DNA of 18,778 bases from Prevotella sp. CAG:1092 (GCA_000436915.1 HF994178.1:1-18778); one strand, 5' to 3'; counted from the first letter of the stretch, positions 1-7,354 are shown. Notes: generated by a model not told the origin, from the sequence alone. Made by a program: numbers and translations.

Positions 1-29
1 ATTGAGATTGCTTGCGGATTTTAGGGTTA

Positions 30-1010
30 TTATTCGTTGTATATTCTAAATAAAAGTTTGTTTATCCATCCGATGGAGAATTTAAACCAACGGTATTTGG
101 CAACAGGCTTGCCACCAAAATTAAGAATGAATTTGCGATGTGGGTTGCCTGGAGTAGGAAGACCTGCATCAAGGAATCTGAAGTGAGCATAACCTTGGTT
201 GTTGGCATAGTCTATAGCTTTCCACACCATAATATAATTAGGGTGCAGATGCATATAGCGTTTATTGCGTGATGCAAGAAACCAAAGATAAGCATTTGAT
301 TCAGAATAGGCACATACGCATCCACCAATAAGCTTGTCTTTGTATTTCAGAACAAACACATTAGCATTCTTGCTTTTAGCAAGTTCAAGGAATTGATTGT
401 AGGGTGGGATGAGTCTGCGCAGGTTAAGCCTATTGTTATTGCGTAGGATGGTATAGAACGCCTTAATATCTGAATCTGTATCGGCTATTTCTACTTTGAT
501 ATTATCAGTATCCATATTCGCAATATATTTCTGAGCTTTTGGCAAAAGTCGCTCTTCTGGTGATTTGGAATGAAGAGAGTTGTGAACTTCTTGCCAGTTT
601 ACACAGAAATAGCCTTCCTTACGAAAATAGCGATAGCCAAACATCTTTTGCGAAAGGTCGCTAAATTCTACAAACAAGCAAAGCTTACGGCGAAACTTCC
701 TAGTAATGGCTTTAAGCATCATGCCAAAAACCTTTTCTTTGTCAGTACATGTAGGCTCATAGTCGCCTTCGCCATGTATGCGCCCTTGGGTAAACAAATA
801 TGGAGGCATGAGAGAGCCACGCCTACGTATTGTTGCCAACATATGGGCAACAACTATTCCTTCGTCGGTAGTAGCAACTGCCATATATGGCGATTGCGCC
901 GAAGAGCGTTCTATAATGCCAAACAGCTCTACGCTATGAAAGAAGTTGTTGCATGTCATCTGTGGCAACTCTTTGCTATTGCTTATTATGCTTACCCTGA
1001 TGTTTTGCAT
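30..1010 (-). CDS. FemAB/GNAT-like acyltransferase family protein
   Basis: A 326-residue cytoplasmic-looking protein with no signal peptide or membrane segment. Its architecture resembles a double GNAT fold of the FemAB / Acetyltransf_6 kind: an N-terminal half (about 20-130) and a C-terminal half (about 170-300) that contains 'VFVLKYKDKLIGGCVCAY' (218-235), the usual 'reports on self, displays activity' GNAT beta-strand pair, and 'HFRFLDAGLPTPGNPHRKF' (276-294), which looks like the substrate-proximal end of FemAB-like enzymes. Members transfer amino acids or acyl groups to cell-wall or envelope precursors; the substrate here cannot be read from sequence. The ATG at 1008-1010 is chosen because a good promoter ends 3 nt before it. 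It is divergent from kdsC-maf. The family assignment comes from overall pattern and is moderately sure; the function is not known. Confidence 0.6.
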   Translation of the reverse strand: MQNIRVSIISNSKELPQMTCNNFFHSVELFGIIERSSAQSPYMAVATTDEGIVVAHMLATIRRRGSLMPPYLFTQGRIHGEGDYEPTCTDKEKVFGMMLKAITRKFRRKLCLFVEFSDLSQKMFGYRYFRKEGYFCVNWQEVHNSLHSKSPEERLLPKAQKYIANMDTDNIKVEIADTDSDIKAFYTILRNNNRLNLRRLIPPYNQFLELAKSKNANVFVLKYKDKLIGGCVCAYSESNAYLWFLASRNKRYMHLHPNYIMVWKAIDYANNQGYAHFRFLDAGLPTPGNPHRKFILNFGGKPVAKYRWFKFSIGWINKLLFRIYNE

Positions 1011-1013
1011 AAT

Positions 1014-1046
1014 GCAAAATTAGAAAAATATTGATGAAGTTCAAAA
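1014..1046 (-). promoter_or_regulatory. Bacteroidales-type promoter of the FemAB-like gene, leaderless geometry
   Basis: On the minus strand, TTTTG (1046-1042) is followed after 19 nt by TAATTTTGC (1022-1014), matching the -33/-7 consensus of Bacteroides sigma-ABfr promoters. Only three nucleotides (ATT) separate the -7 element from the ATG at 1010, so the predicted transcription start falls at or next to the start codon. Confidence 0.75.
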
Positions 1047-1137
1047 CTTTTATAAGTCTTTAACCAATAAGGTAATGAATAGGGAAAGGATAAGATAGGC
1101 TACGCTCAGGAATGGAAAACAAAAACTGCGTATTTTG

Positions 1138-1170
1138 TTTTGTCATTCCATTCGCTTGCACTATCTTTGC
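1138..1170 (+). promoter_or_regulatory. Bacteroidales-type promoter of kdsC-maf, leaderless geometry
   Basis: TTTTG (1138-1142), 19-nt spacer, TATCTTTGC (1162-1170), then AAT and the ATG at 1174. Both boxes and the spacing fit the Bacteroides -33/-7 consensus. The position rules out any start upstream of 1174 and predicts an mRNA beginning at or within one base of the start codon. Confidence 0.78.
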
Positions 1171-1173
1171 AAT

Positions 1174-1692
1174 ATGATAAACTATGATTTGAAAAAGATA
1201 AAGGCCATCGTGTTTGATGTAGACGGAGTATTGTCGATGCAAACTGTTGCCATGGATGTTGAGGGCCAACCTCTGCGTACAGTAAATATTAAGGATGGAT
1301 ATGCCATACAGTTGGCTCAGAAGTTAGGACTGAAGATAGCCATTATAACAGGCGGACATTCAGTCTCAATAAGAAAGAGATATGAGTATCTGGGAGTTGA
1401 AGACGTATACATGAAGGCAGCCGTAAAGACAGAAAGTTATGCTGAGCTGAAGAAGAAGTATTCGCTTAGCGATGATGAGATTATGTATATGGGCGACGAC
1501 ATTCCAGACTACCAGCTAATGCGCCTTTGTGGTTGTCCTTGTTGTCCTAAGGATGCTTGCTCTGATATTAAGGCAATAAGCCTTTATATTAGTGATAAGA
1601 ATGGTGGGTGCGGTTGTGCTCGTGATGTGATAGAGCAAGTGCTTAGAGCTCAAGGCAAATGGCTCGATGATGCTAAAGCTTTTGGATGGTAA
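1174..1692 (+). CDS. kdsC: 3-deoxy-D-manno-octulosonate 8-phosphate phosphatase (KdsC-type HAD)
   Basis: A 172-residue HAD-superfamily (subclass C0/IIIA, no cap domain) phosphatase that removes phosphate from Kdo-8-phosphate on the way to CMP-Kdo and lipid A/LPS core. Visible motifs: I FDVDGVL (14-20, nucleophile Asp15 and acid/base Asp17), II ITGG, and the late acidic motif in 'MGDDIPDYQLM' that binds Mg2+. The C-terminal part 'GGCGCARDVIEQVLRAQGKW' is the tail typical of the tetrameric KdsC family, here unusually cysteine-rich. An upstream extension to 1135 is open, but the promoter at 1138-1170 lies inside it, so the ATG at 1174 is taken. maf follows after 33 nt and is probably cotranscribed. 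Bacteroidota KdsC homologues are sometimes annotated only as 'HAD hydrolase'. Confidence 0.88.
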   Translation: MINYDLKKIKAIVFDVDGVLSMQTVAMDVEGQPLRTVNIKDGYAIQLAQKLGLKIAIITGGHSVSIRKRYEYLGVEDVYMKAAVKTESYAELKKKYSLSDDEIMYMGDDIPDYQLMRLCGCPCCPKDACSDIKAISLYISDKNGGCGCARDVIEQVLRAQGKWLDDAKAFGW

Positions 1693-1725
1693 CTTATTGT
1701 TGAACAATATATTTATCTCAAAACT

Positions 1726-2286
1726 ATGAAGTATAAGATTATATTGTCCTCTAACTCTCCTCGTCGAAAAGAATTGTTGGCAGGACTTGATTTAGACTAT
1801 GAGGTTAGGGTAGTGGATGGCATCGATGAGAGCTATCCTCACGACCTTCCGGCATCAAAAATACCAGTATACATATCAAAGAAAAAGGCTGCTGCTTATA
1901 CTATTGGCGAAGGAGAATTGGTGCTGACTGCTGATACCGTTGTTGTGCTTGGTGATGAAGTTTTGGGAAAGCCAAAAGATGAAACCGACGCTAAACGTAT
2001 GCTTAGAGAATTGAGTGGCAAGACGCATCGGGTTATAACAGGTGTTTGCTTGACTACAACTAGTAAGCAACAAGCTTTTGCTGTTACAACGGATGTAACT
2101 TTCAAGACTCTTACCGACGAAGAAATAGATTATTACGTCACACAATATAAGCCATTAGACAAGGCTGGTGCCTATGGCATTCAGGAATGGATAGGATATA
2201 TTGGCGTAACTTCGCTTAATGGTAGCTATTTTAATGTGATGGGATTGCCTGTTCAAAGAATATACGAAGCGTTAAATAACTTTTAG
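1726..2286 (+). CDS. maf: Maf-family nucleoside triphosphate pyrophosphatase
   Basis: A 186-residue protein of the Maf/HAM1 fold that hydrolyses non-canonical or selected NTPs to NMP and pyrophosphate. The N-terminal signature 'SSNSPRRKELL' (8-18, phosphate-binding Ser/Arg), 'TADTVV' (68-73, with the metal/catalytic Asp70), 'SGKTHRVITGV' (97-107) and 'KPLDKAGAYGIQEW' (142-155) are intact. The last motif and the size fit the dTTP/UTP-specific YhdE branch better than the m7GTP-specific YceF branch. It is second in a two-gene unit after kdsC; the function is not linked to LPS. It ends 30 bp before the convergent DUF5103 gene, and I see no hairpin between the two stop codons. In Escherichia coli the family has also been called a septum-formation inhibitor. 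Confidence 0.9.
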   Translation: MKYKIILSSNSPRRKELLAGLDLDYEVRVVDGIDESYPHDLPASKIPVYISKKKAAAYTIGEGELVLTADTVVVLGDEVLGKPKDETDAKRMLRELSGKTHRVITGVCLTTTSKQQAFAVTTDVTFKTLTDEEIDYYVTQYKPLDKAGAYGIQEWIGYIGVTSLNGSYFNVMGLPVQRIYEALNNF

Positions 2287-2316
2287 TTCTTTACATTTCA
2301 ATTCTTCACTCTTCAT

Positions 2317-3600
2317 TTATCTTCTAATCTGCCCGAAGCCAACCAGTCTGTCGGTACGTCCGCCTATAGGGCAATAGTATACCAAGGCTTGGTATTGGTT
2401 TTCGGTTTGATAGAAGTTGCCTTCTGAAGGCACAGGTGCTGTGGTTCCGTCATTACGTAACCACAGATATTGATAAGAATAGTAGCCTTGTTTTAGCGGA
2501 AGAGTTGTTGTGTATAGTTGTGCCAAATCATCATATTGCATCTCGTACTTAGGCTCAAAGCGGTCGTAAGTCCAAGAGGCATTGAGATAAACCTTACCTT
2601 CAAGGCGTGGAGACTTTAAGCGGAAATGAGTGAGAATGTAATCAGACGAATAGTCATTCTCAAAATTATCGCTATTTCTTATATAGAAAGCGCCATTAGC
2701 ATCCTCGTCGTAAATATAACTTTGGCGCGGCTCGTCTGTCCAAATCATGGCGTTATAGTTTTCACCATCCCAAGATATTGTTTCTACACCGAGGGTAGGA
2801 TGTCCTGGGTCAAGAATTTCAAACTTTCTATATTCATTGCCGCCATTAAAGATGAAGTCGCGACAATGATCCCAACGCAGCCCATCACTCATCAAATATT
2901 GTGGCTTAGCGTTGACCACAGCATTATCCCATCTTCCGTTTTGCATCACCACAGTTTTTATTTGTGTTTCTGGCGATGTGACAGTAAGATTTCCATATTT
3001 CAAATCCATAGCTATCTGCTGATGACATTTGTTGATGTCGCAGTCGGTATTGGTAGTCATAGAAAGCCCAACTTTCATCAAAGGTTCAACAACCATAAAA
3101 CAGACGGTAAGGATAGGTGTGTCGTCATTATTATTGTCGACTACAGTAAGGCGATAGTTGCCACCTATCTTCAGTCGGCAACGCTCATTAGGTATCTGTA
3201 GCGAATAATGAGTGTATAGGGTGTTGGTATTTATCGACTCTACGAGGTCGTCGATAGGATTGTCCTCATAGTAGCCTTCGCAATAGTCGCTTGTGAAGAT
3301 TTCTTCGGATGTTGTCCAATCTGCTTCACAATGTTCTATACGATATGTATATCTATGATACTCGTGGGTGAGGTCATCAAACGAAATGTTTATTGGTTCT
3401 CCACCAAGCTGAGTAATTGGCGGTAAAAGCCAATCTTTGCCTGCTACTACTTGTAGTGAAGTAATGGTTGGCGAGAGAATCTCGTGTCTTTGTGCTATAA
3501 CAGGCGAGAAAGAGGAAAACAATAAAAGGGTACATGCACAACGGCATGCACCCTTAATATTGGATGTAATGATATTCTTTATGATAGAATGATTACTCAC
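2317..3600 (-). CDS. DUF5103 / type IX secretion plug-like protein
   Basis: A 427-residue predicted exported protein. Residues 1-37 read as a signal peptide (basic N-region with two lysines, hydrophobic 'CTLLLFSSFSPVIA', cleavage before Gln37). The mature part begins with a beta-rich domain ('ITSLQVVAGKDWLLPPITQLGGEPINISFDDL') followed by 'YRYTYRIEHCEADW'-like segments and a long beta-rich region with a C-terminal 'SYQYLWLRNDG', as in the DUF5103 family, whose N-terminal Pfam domain is named T9SS plug. In Flavobacterium a plug protein closes the SprA translocon on the periplasmic side; whether this homologue does so is inference. The only start consistent with the signal peptide is GTG at 3600; it overlaps the pgk stop by 8 bp, suggesting translational coupling. 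A strong terminator-like hairpin lies in codons 16-25. Confidence 0.72.
   Translation of the reverse strand: MSNHSIIKNIITSNIKGACRCACTLLLFSSFSPVIAQRHEILSPTITSLQVVAGKDWLLPPITQLGGEPINISFDDLTHEYHRYTYRIEHCEADWTTSEEIFTSDYCEGYYEDNPIDDLVESINTNTLYTHYSLQIPNERCRLKIGGNYRLTVVDNNNDDTPILTVCFMVVEPLMKVGLSMTTNTDCDINKCHQQIAMDLKYGNLTVTSPETQIKTVVMQNGRWDNAVVNAKPQYLMSDGLRWDHCRDFIFNGGNEYRKFEILDPGHPTLGVETISWDGENYNAMIWTDEPRQSYIYDEDANGAFYIRNSDNFENDYSSDYILTHFRLKSPRLEGKVYLNASWTYDRFEPKYEMQYDDLAQLYTTTLPLKQGYYSYQYLWLRNDGTTAPVPSEGNFYQTENQYQALVYYCPIGGRTDRLVGFGQIRR
3515..3555 (-). terminator. Terminator-like hairpin after pgk, inside the DUF5103 signal-peptide codons
   Basis: The arms 3526-3537 and 3544-3555 pair over 12 bp with one G-U wobble and a 6-nt loop. 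Read on the minus strand the stem is followed at once by TTTTATTGTTTT (3525-3514). This is a textbook intrinsic terminator shape, 38 nt after the pgk stop, but it lies within the reading frame of the downstream gene. Confidence 0.6.
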
Positions 3601-4843
3601 CCTTGATAGCTGCTACACCTGGAAGAACCTTGCCCTCGATAGCCTCGAGCAAAGCACCACCACCTGTTGAGATATAAGAAACCTGATCAGCCAAGCCGAA
3701 CTTGTTGATACAAGCTACTGAGTCGCCACCACCAATGAGTGAGAAAGCACCTTCCTTAGTAGCCTCTGCAATTGCCTCAGCAATAGCCTTTGAACCACCA
3801 GCGAAGTTGTCGAACTCGAATACACCAGCAGGACCATTCCAAAGGATAGTCTTAGCACCCTTGATAGCATTAGCGAAGAGCTCGCGAGTAGCTGGACCTG
3901 CGTCCATACCTTCCCAACCATCAGGGATATCGTTAGATGGGCAAACCATAGTGTTGCAATCGTTCTTGAAAGCGTCGCCACAGATAGAGTCTGTACCAAG
4001 TACGAGGTTTACGCCATTCTCCTTAGCCTTCTTCATTACGTCGAGAGCTACGTCGAGCTTGTCGTCCTCGCAAATTGACATACCAATCTTACCACCCTGA
4101 GCCTTAGCGAATGTATAAGTCATACCGCCGCAAAGAATCAAGTTGTCAACCTTTGTAAGCAAGTTTTCGATGATACCAATCTTGGTAGAAACCTTAGAAC
4201 CACCCATGATAGCTGTGAATGGGCGCTTGATGTTGCCGAGAACTGCGTCAACAGCCTTAACTTCCTTCTCCATCAAATAGCCAAGCATCTTGTGATCCTT
4301 GTCGAAGTAGTCTGCGATAACAGCTGTAGAAGCGTGCTTGCGGTGAGCTGTACCGAATGCGTCCATAACATATACGTCAGCGTAAGAAGCCAACTTCTTA
4401 GCAAATTCCTTCTGGCTTTCCTTCATAGCCTTCTTTGCCTCGTCGTATTCTGGAGTACCCTTCTCAACACCTACAGGCTTGCCTTCCTCTTCTGGGTAGA
4501 AACGAAGGTTCTCAAGCAACAAAGCCTCACCTGGCTTAAGGGCTGCAGTAGCCTCAGAAGCGTTAGCGCAGTCTTTAGCGAACTTAACCTCTACACCAAG
4601 GCGCTCAGAAACCTTAGCAACAATCTGAGAAAGAGAGAGCTTTGGATTAACCTTACCCTTAGGCTTACCCATGTGGCTCATCATGATGACTGCACCGCCA
4701 TCAGCCAAAATCTTCTTAAGAGTAGGGAGGGCACCACGGATACGGGTGTCGTCGGTTACATTACCATTCTCGTCCAATGGAACGTTAAAATCTACACGAA
4801 CGATTGCCTTCTTACCGGCAAAGTTAAATTGATCGATTGTCAT
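3593..4843 (-). CDS. pgk: Phosphoglycerate kinase
   Basis: A 416-residue glycolytic enzyme that transfers phosphate from 1,3-bisphosphoglycerate to ADP in the cytosol. Both Rossmann-like domains are complete: 'RVDFNVPL' (16-23), 'SHMGKPKG', 'ENLRFY', 'MDAFGTAHR', 'GGSKVSTK', 'NGPAGVFE', 'GGGDSVA' and 'STGGGALLE'. Size matches the bacterial family (about 390-420). The frame is open upstream to 4948, but a -7 element lies within that extension and the family starts at the MTIDQFNF region, so ATG 4841-4843 is used. The codons differ visibly from neighbours such as the glycosyltransferases, being dominated by a restricted set (GAC/AAG/GTA, TTC), as expected for a highly expressed gene. The stop overlaps the GTG of the DUF5103 gene. 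Confidence 0.97.
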   Translation of the reverse strand: MTIDQFNFAGKKAIVRVDFNVPLDENGNVTDDTRIRGALPTLKKILADGGAVIMMSHMGKPKGKVNPKLSLSQIVAKVSERLGVEVKFAKDCANASEATAALKPGEALLLENLRFYPEEEGKPVGVEKGTPEYDEAKKAMKESQKEFAKKLASYADVYVMDAFGTAHRKHASTAVIADYFDKDHKMLGYLMEKEVKAVDAVLGNIKRPFTAIMGGSKVSTKIGIIENLLTKVDNLILCGGMTYTFAKAQGGKIGMSICEDDKLDVALDVMKKAKENGVNLVLGTDSICGDAFKNDCNTMVCPSNDIPDGWEGMDAGPATRELFANAIKGAKTILWNGPAGVFEFDNFAGGSKAIAEAIAEATKEGAFSLIGGGDSVACINKFGLADQVSYISTGGGALLEAIEGKVLPGVAAIKGE

Positions 4844-4904
4844 TTTACTTTGTATATTAATAAAATTAAAACTATTCTCTATAATATCTACATTCAAAGA
4901 TACT

Positions 4905-4913
4905 GCAAAGGTA
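4905..4913 (-). promoter_or_regulatory. -7 promoter element of pgk
   Basis: Minus-strand TACCTTTGC (4913-4905), a perfect TAnnTTTGC, about 60 nt upstream of the pgk ATG. No clear TTTG is seen 19-20 nt upstream of it, so the -33 box is weak or absent. The leader of roughly 55 nt is AT-rich with no obvious structure. Confidence 0.6.
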
Positions 4914-4972
4914 ACAAAAAAACTCAATATGTCGGTATTCAATACCAATTATTTAGATTTTTTTGCTTAGAA

Positions 4973-5004
4973 CCTACGTTGCATGTATCAAACTGCAATG
5001 TGGG
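4973..5004. repeat. Imperfect hairpin between rho and pgk
   Basis: Arms 4973-4983 and 4994-5004 pair over 11 bp (two G-T wobbles) around a 10-nt loop. It lies just beyond the 20-bp rho hairpin and upstream of the pgk promoter. There is no T-tract directly after it on either strand, so its role is uncertain. Confidence 0.35.
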
Positions 5005-5016
5005 GTTTATAAAAGA

Positions 5017-5065
5017 AGGGTGTCAGATATGAAATCGTTGTTGTTGATTTCATATCTGACACCCT
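5017..5065 (-). terminator. 20-bp perfect hairpin downstream of rho
   Basis: The arms 5017-5036 and 5046-5065 are exact reverse complements over 20 bp with a 9-nt loop (GTTGTTGTT on +). It starts 11 nt after the rho stop. On the minus strand it is followed by TTCTTTTATAAA, a modest U-tract, so it is probably the rho terminator. The stem is unusually long and perfect compared with the 10-12 bp stems of the other terminators here. Confidence 0.65.
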
Positions 5066-5076
5066 ACTATATATTA

Positions 5077-7239
5077 TTATCCATTCATAGATAGCAAGAA
5101 CTCGTCGTTGTTGTGGGTTCTCACCATTCTGTCGTGAATAGAGTTCATGGCCTCGATAGGATTCATATCGGCAATATACTTTCGAAGTATCCACATACGA
5201 TCCAAAGTCGTCTTGTCTTGCAACAAGTCGTCGCGACGTGTACTTGAAGCAACGAGGTTGACAGCTGGGAATATACGCTTGTTTGACAAGCTGCGATCGA
5301 GCTGCAACTCCATATTACCAGTACCCTTGAATTCTTCAAAGATAACCTCGTCCATCTTGCTTCCAGTATCAATAAGTGCTGTTGCTATGATAGTGAGCGA
5401 ACCGCCACCTTCTATATTACGTGCTGCACCAAAGAAGCGTTTAGGCTTTTGTAGTGCGTTGGCATCAACACCACCTGTAAGCACCTTGCCGCTAGCAGGA
5501 GCTACTGTATTGTATGCACGTGCCAAACGAGTGATTGAGTCGAGGAAGATAACTACATCATGTCCAGACTCTACCATTCTCTTTGCCTTTTCCAAAACAA
5601 TACCTGCTATCTTTACGTGGCGTTCTGCTGGTTCGTCGAATGTAGAAGCGATAACTTCGGCATTTACGGTACGAGCCATGTCGGTAACTTCCTCAGGACG
5701 CTCATCGATAAGCAACATCATAAGATATGCCTCAGGATGGTTAGCTGCGATGGCATTAGCGATGCTCTTCATCAATATTGTCTTACCTGTCTTTGGCTGA
5801 GCTACGATGAGCGCACGCTGACCCTTTCCGATAGGAGAGAAGAGGTCTACTATACGAGTTGACAAGTTTGTTGTCTGTTGGTCGCCACAAAGATTGAACT
5901 TCTCGTCAGGGAATAATGGTGTGAGATGTTCAAATGGTATGCGGTCGCGTATTTCTGATGGTGTACGACCATTAATAGTGTTGATGCTTGTAAGAGGGAA
6001 GTATTTTTCGCCATCGTGTGGAGGACGAACCGAGCATTCCACTACATCGCCAGTCTTCAGACCATACTTCTTTACCTGCTGTGTAGATACGTAAACATCG
6101 TCTGGTGATGAAAGATAATTATAATCACTTGAACGAAGGAAACCATATCCGTCAGGCATTATCTCTAATACACCATTAGCCTTGATGATATCAGCAAAGT
6201 CGTATTCCTTTTGTTGTGGTTCTTCTGGCTGCTGCTGATATTGTGGCTGATATTGTGGTTGAGAAGGAGTAGGGGTTGATATGGTTGGATTATCAAACAT
6301 ATCATAATTTGGAGTTACACCCTGGTCCTCAATAGGAAGGTCGACCATGATAATAAAATCAGTACCATCGGCAGGGTCTCCACTCCATACGCCATCGATA
6401 TTCTCTTGGGTGAATTCTTCTGGTTCGTTGTTGGTATTCTGACGGTTAGCCATCTTTGTCTGAAGCTGTTCTATAAGTTCCTTGTTGTCGTCAGAATTTG
6501 TTGGTACATATTGCTCTTCTGGCACGAAGCTTTCTGCTTGGGCAAGCTGTGCTGAATCTTTTGTTTCGGCTGCAGCTACCTCTTCATTTTGTTCTGCTTC
6601 AGCTGTTGGAACAATAGCATTATCATCTTTTTCAATGTTATCTATGCTGTCATCAACGCTTTCTATGCTGTTAGGCATATTTTTATGAGCTTCTTCGAGC
6701 AGAGCTAATATTTCTCTTTCGCGCTTTGTCTTAGGCCCACGATGCTTAGGCATTGCTGCAAGTTCTGCTTTCAGAGCCGCTACATCAATGTTGTTGGTGT
6801 TTGTAGACAAATCTTGTGGAGTGTTATCAAGAATTTCTTCTTTAGTGTTTTCCGTAGACATGCTCTCTTTAGTTTGGTTATCTTCTACAATTTCTGGGGT
6901 TGTTATATTAGAATTTGCATTATTAGAATTTGCTGTTGTAACATCGCTGAATAGTGTTTTTTCTGAAGGCTGCTGTATTTTATTCTTTTTCACGTCATAA
7001 TTTTCGCCTTCTTTGCCATGTACAGAATAAACTCTGTCTGTGTCCTTCTTCAGTATTCGTGTGCGTTTTCTTTTACCTCCTAATGGATTCTTGCTACCCT
7101 CAACAATTGCTTGTTGGTCAAGAATGGCGTAAACCAATTCTTCTTGAGTGGAATTCTTAGAGGAATTTATACCCAAGGTATTAGCAATATCTTCCAATTC
7201 GGAGATACTTTTAGATACTAATTCGTCTTTGCTATACAT
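5077..7239 (-). CDS. rho: Transcription termination factor Rho with long N-terminal insertion
   Basis: A 720-residue hexameric RNA-dependent ATPase/translocase, against about 420 residues in Escherichia coli. Order: Rho N domain (about 1-45); a low-complexity insertion (about 50-345), rich in Asn, Gln, Glu and Asp, with a basic patch KRKRTRILKK (56-65) and a Q/P/Y-rich end (323-343); cold-shock-type RNA-binding domain (about 348-420, 'GYGFLRSS'); and the ATPase with Walker A PKTGKT (482-487), Walker B 'VVIFLD' (562-567), Q-loop 'LTGGVDANALQKPKRFFG' (587-604) and R-loop 'EEFKGTGN' (635-642). All catalytic parts are intact. Long Rho insertions are a Bacteroidota trait; in Bacteroides thetaiotaomicron the disordered segment has been reported to drive phase separation. 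ATG at 7239 begins the conserved Rho N domain. It has its own promoter and terminator. Confidence 0.96.
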   Translation of the reverse strand: MYSKDELVSKSISELEDIANTLGINSSKNSTQEELVYAILDQQAIVEGSKNPLGGKRKRTRILKKDTDRVYSVHGKEGENYDVKKNKIQQPSEKTLFSDVTTANSNNANSNITTPEIVEDNQTKESMSTENTKEEILDNTPQDLSTNTNNIDVAALKAELAAMPKHRGPKTKREREILALLEEAHKNMPNSIESVDDSIDNIEKDDNAIVPTAEAEQNEEVAAAETKDSAQLAQAESFVPEEQYVPTNSDDNKELIEQLQTKMANRQNTNNEPEEFTQENIDGVWSGDPADGTDFIIMVDLPIEDQGVTPNYDMFDNPTISTPTPSQPQYQPQYQQQPEEPQQKEYDFADIIKANGVLEIMPDGYGFLRSSDYNYLSSPDDVYVSTQQVKKYGLKTGDVVECSVRPPHDGEKYFPLTSINTINGRTPSEIRDRIPFEHLTPLFPDEKFNLCGDQQTTNLSTRIVDLFSPIGKGQRALIVAQPKTGKTILMKSIANAIAANHPEAYLMMLLIDERPEEVTDMARTVNAEVIASTFDEPAERHVKIAGIVLEKAKRMVESGHDVVIFLDSITRLARAYNTVAPASGKVLTGGVDANALQKPKRFFGAARNIEGGGSLTIIATALIDTGSKMDEVIFEEFKGTGNMELQLDRSLSNKRIFPAVNLVASSTRRDDLLQDKTTLDRMWILRKYIADMNPIEAMNSIHDRMVRTHNNDEFLLSMNG

Positions 7240-7275
7240 ATATAATGTGTATAAGAAGTTTTGAATGATTTATAA

Positions 7276-7300
7276 AGGAGTTTCAAGAACTGTAACTCCT
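7276..7300 (-). promoter_or_regulatory. Small hairpin in the rho leader
   Basis: AGGAGTT (7276-7282) and AACTCCT (7294-7300) are exact inverted repeats around an 11-nt loop, lying between the rho -7 element and the start codon, in the predicted roughly 70-nt 5' UTR. Rho is autoregulated through its leader in other bacteria; that this hairpin takes part is inference. Confidence 0.4.
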
Positions 7301-7316
7301 AATTGCTAAAAACATT

Positions 7317-7354
7317 GCAAAGATAATGAATTTGTCTGAATATATTTAAATATA
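7317..7354 (-). promoter_or_regulatory. rho promoter
   Basis: Minus-strand TATCTTTGC (7325-7317) is a perfect -7 element. The expected -33 zone is occupied by a 14-bp AT palindrome, TATATTTAAATATA (7341-7354), with TTTA in place of TTTG. The leader would be about 70 nt. Confidence 0.6.

Noticed and set aside
570..1034. 154-codon + strand frame opposite the FemAB-like gene
   Set aside because: Antisense to a frame with family-like sequence and a good promoter; its own protein looks random.
1135..1173. Upstream extension of the kdsC reading frame
   Set aside because: Occupied by the -33 and -7 boxes; the family N-terminus fits ATG 1174.
2626..3201. 191-codon + strand frame opposite the DUF5103 gene
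   Set aside because: Shadow frame; no recognisable motif or upstream promoter.
4844..4948. Upstream extension of the pgk reading frame
   Set aside because: Contains the -7 element TACCTTTGC and encodes sequence absent from the usual PGK N-terminus.
4292..5032. 246-codon + strand frame opposite the pgk start and leader
   Set aside because: Covers conserved pgk codons in antisense and runs through the pgk promoter and intergenic hairpins; no domain or start signal.
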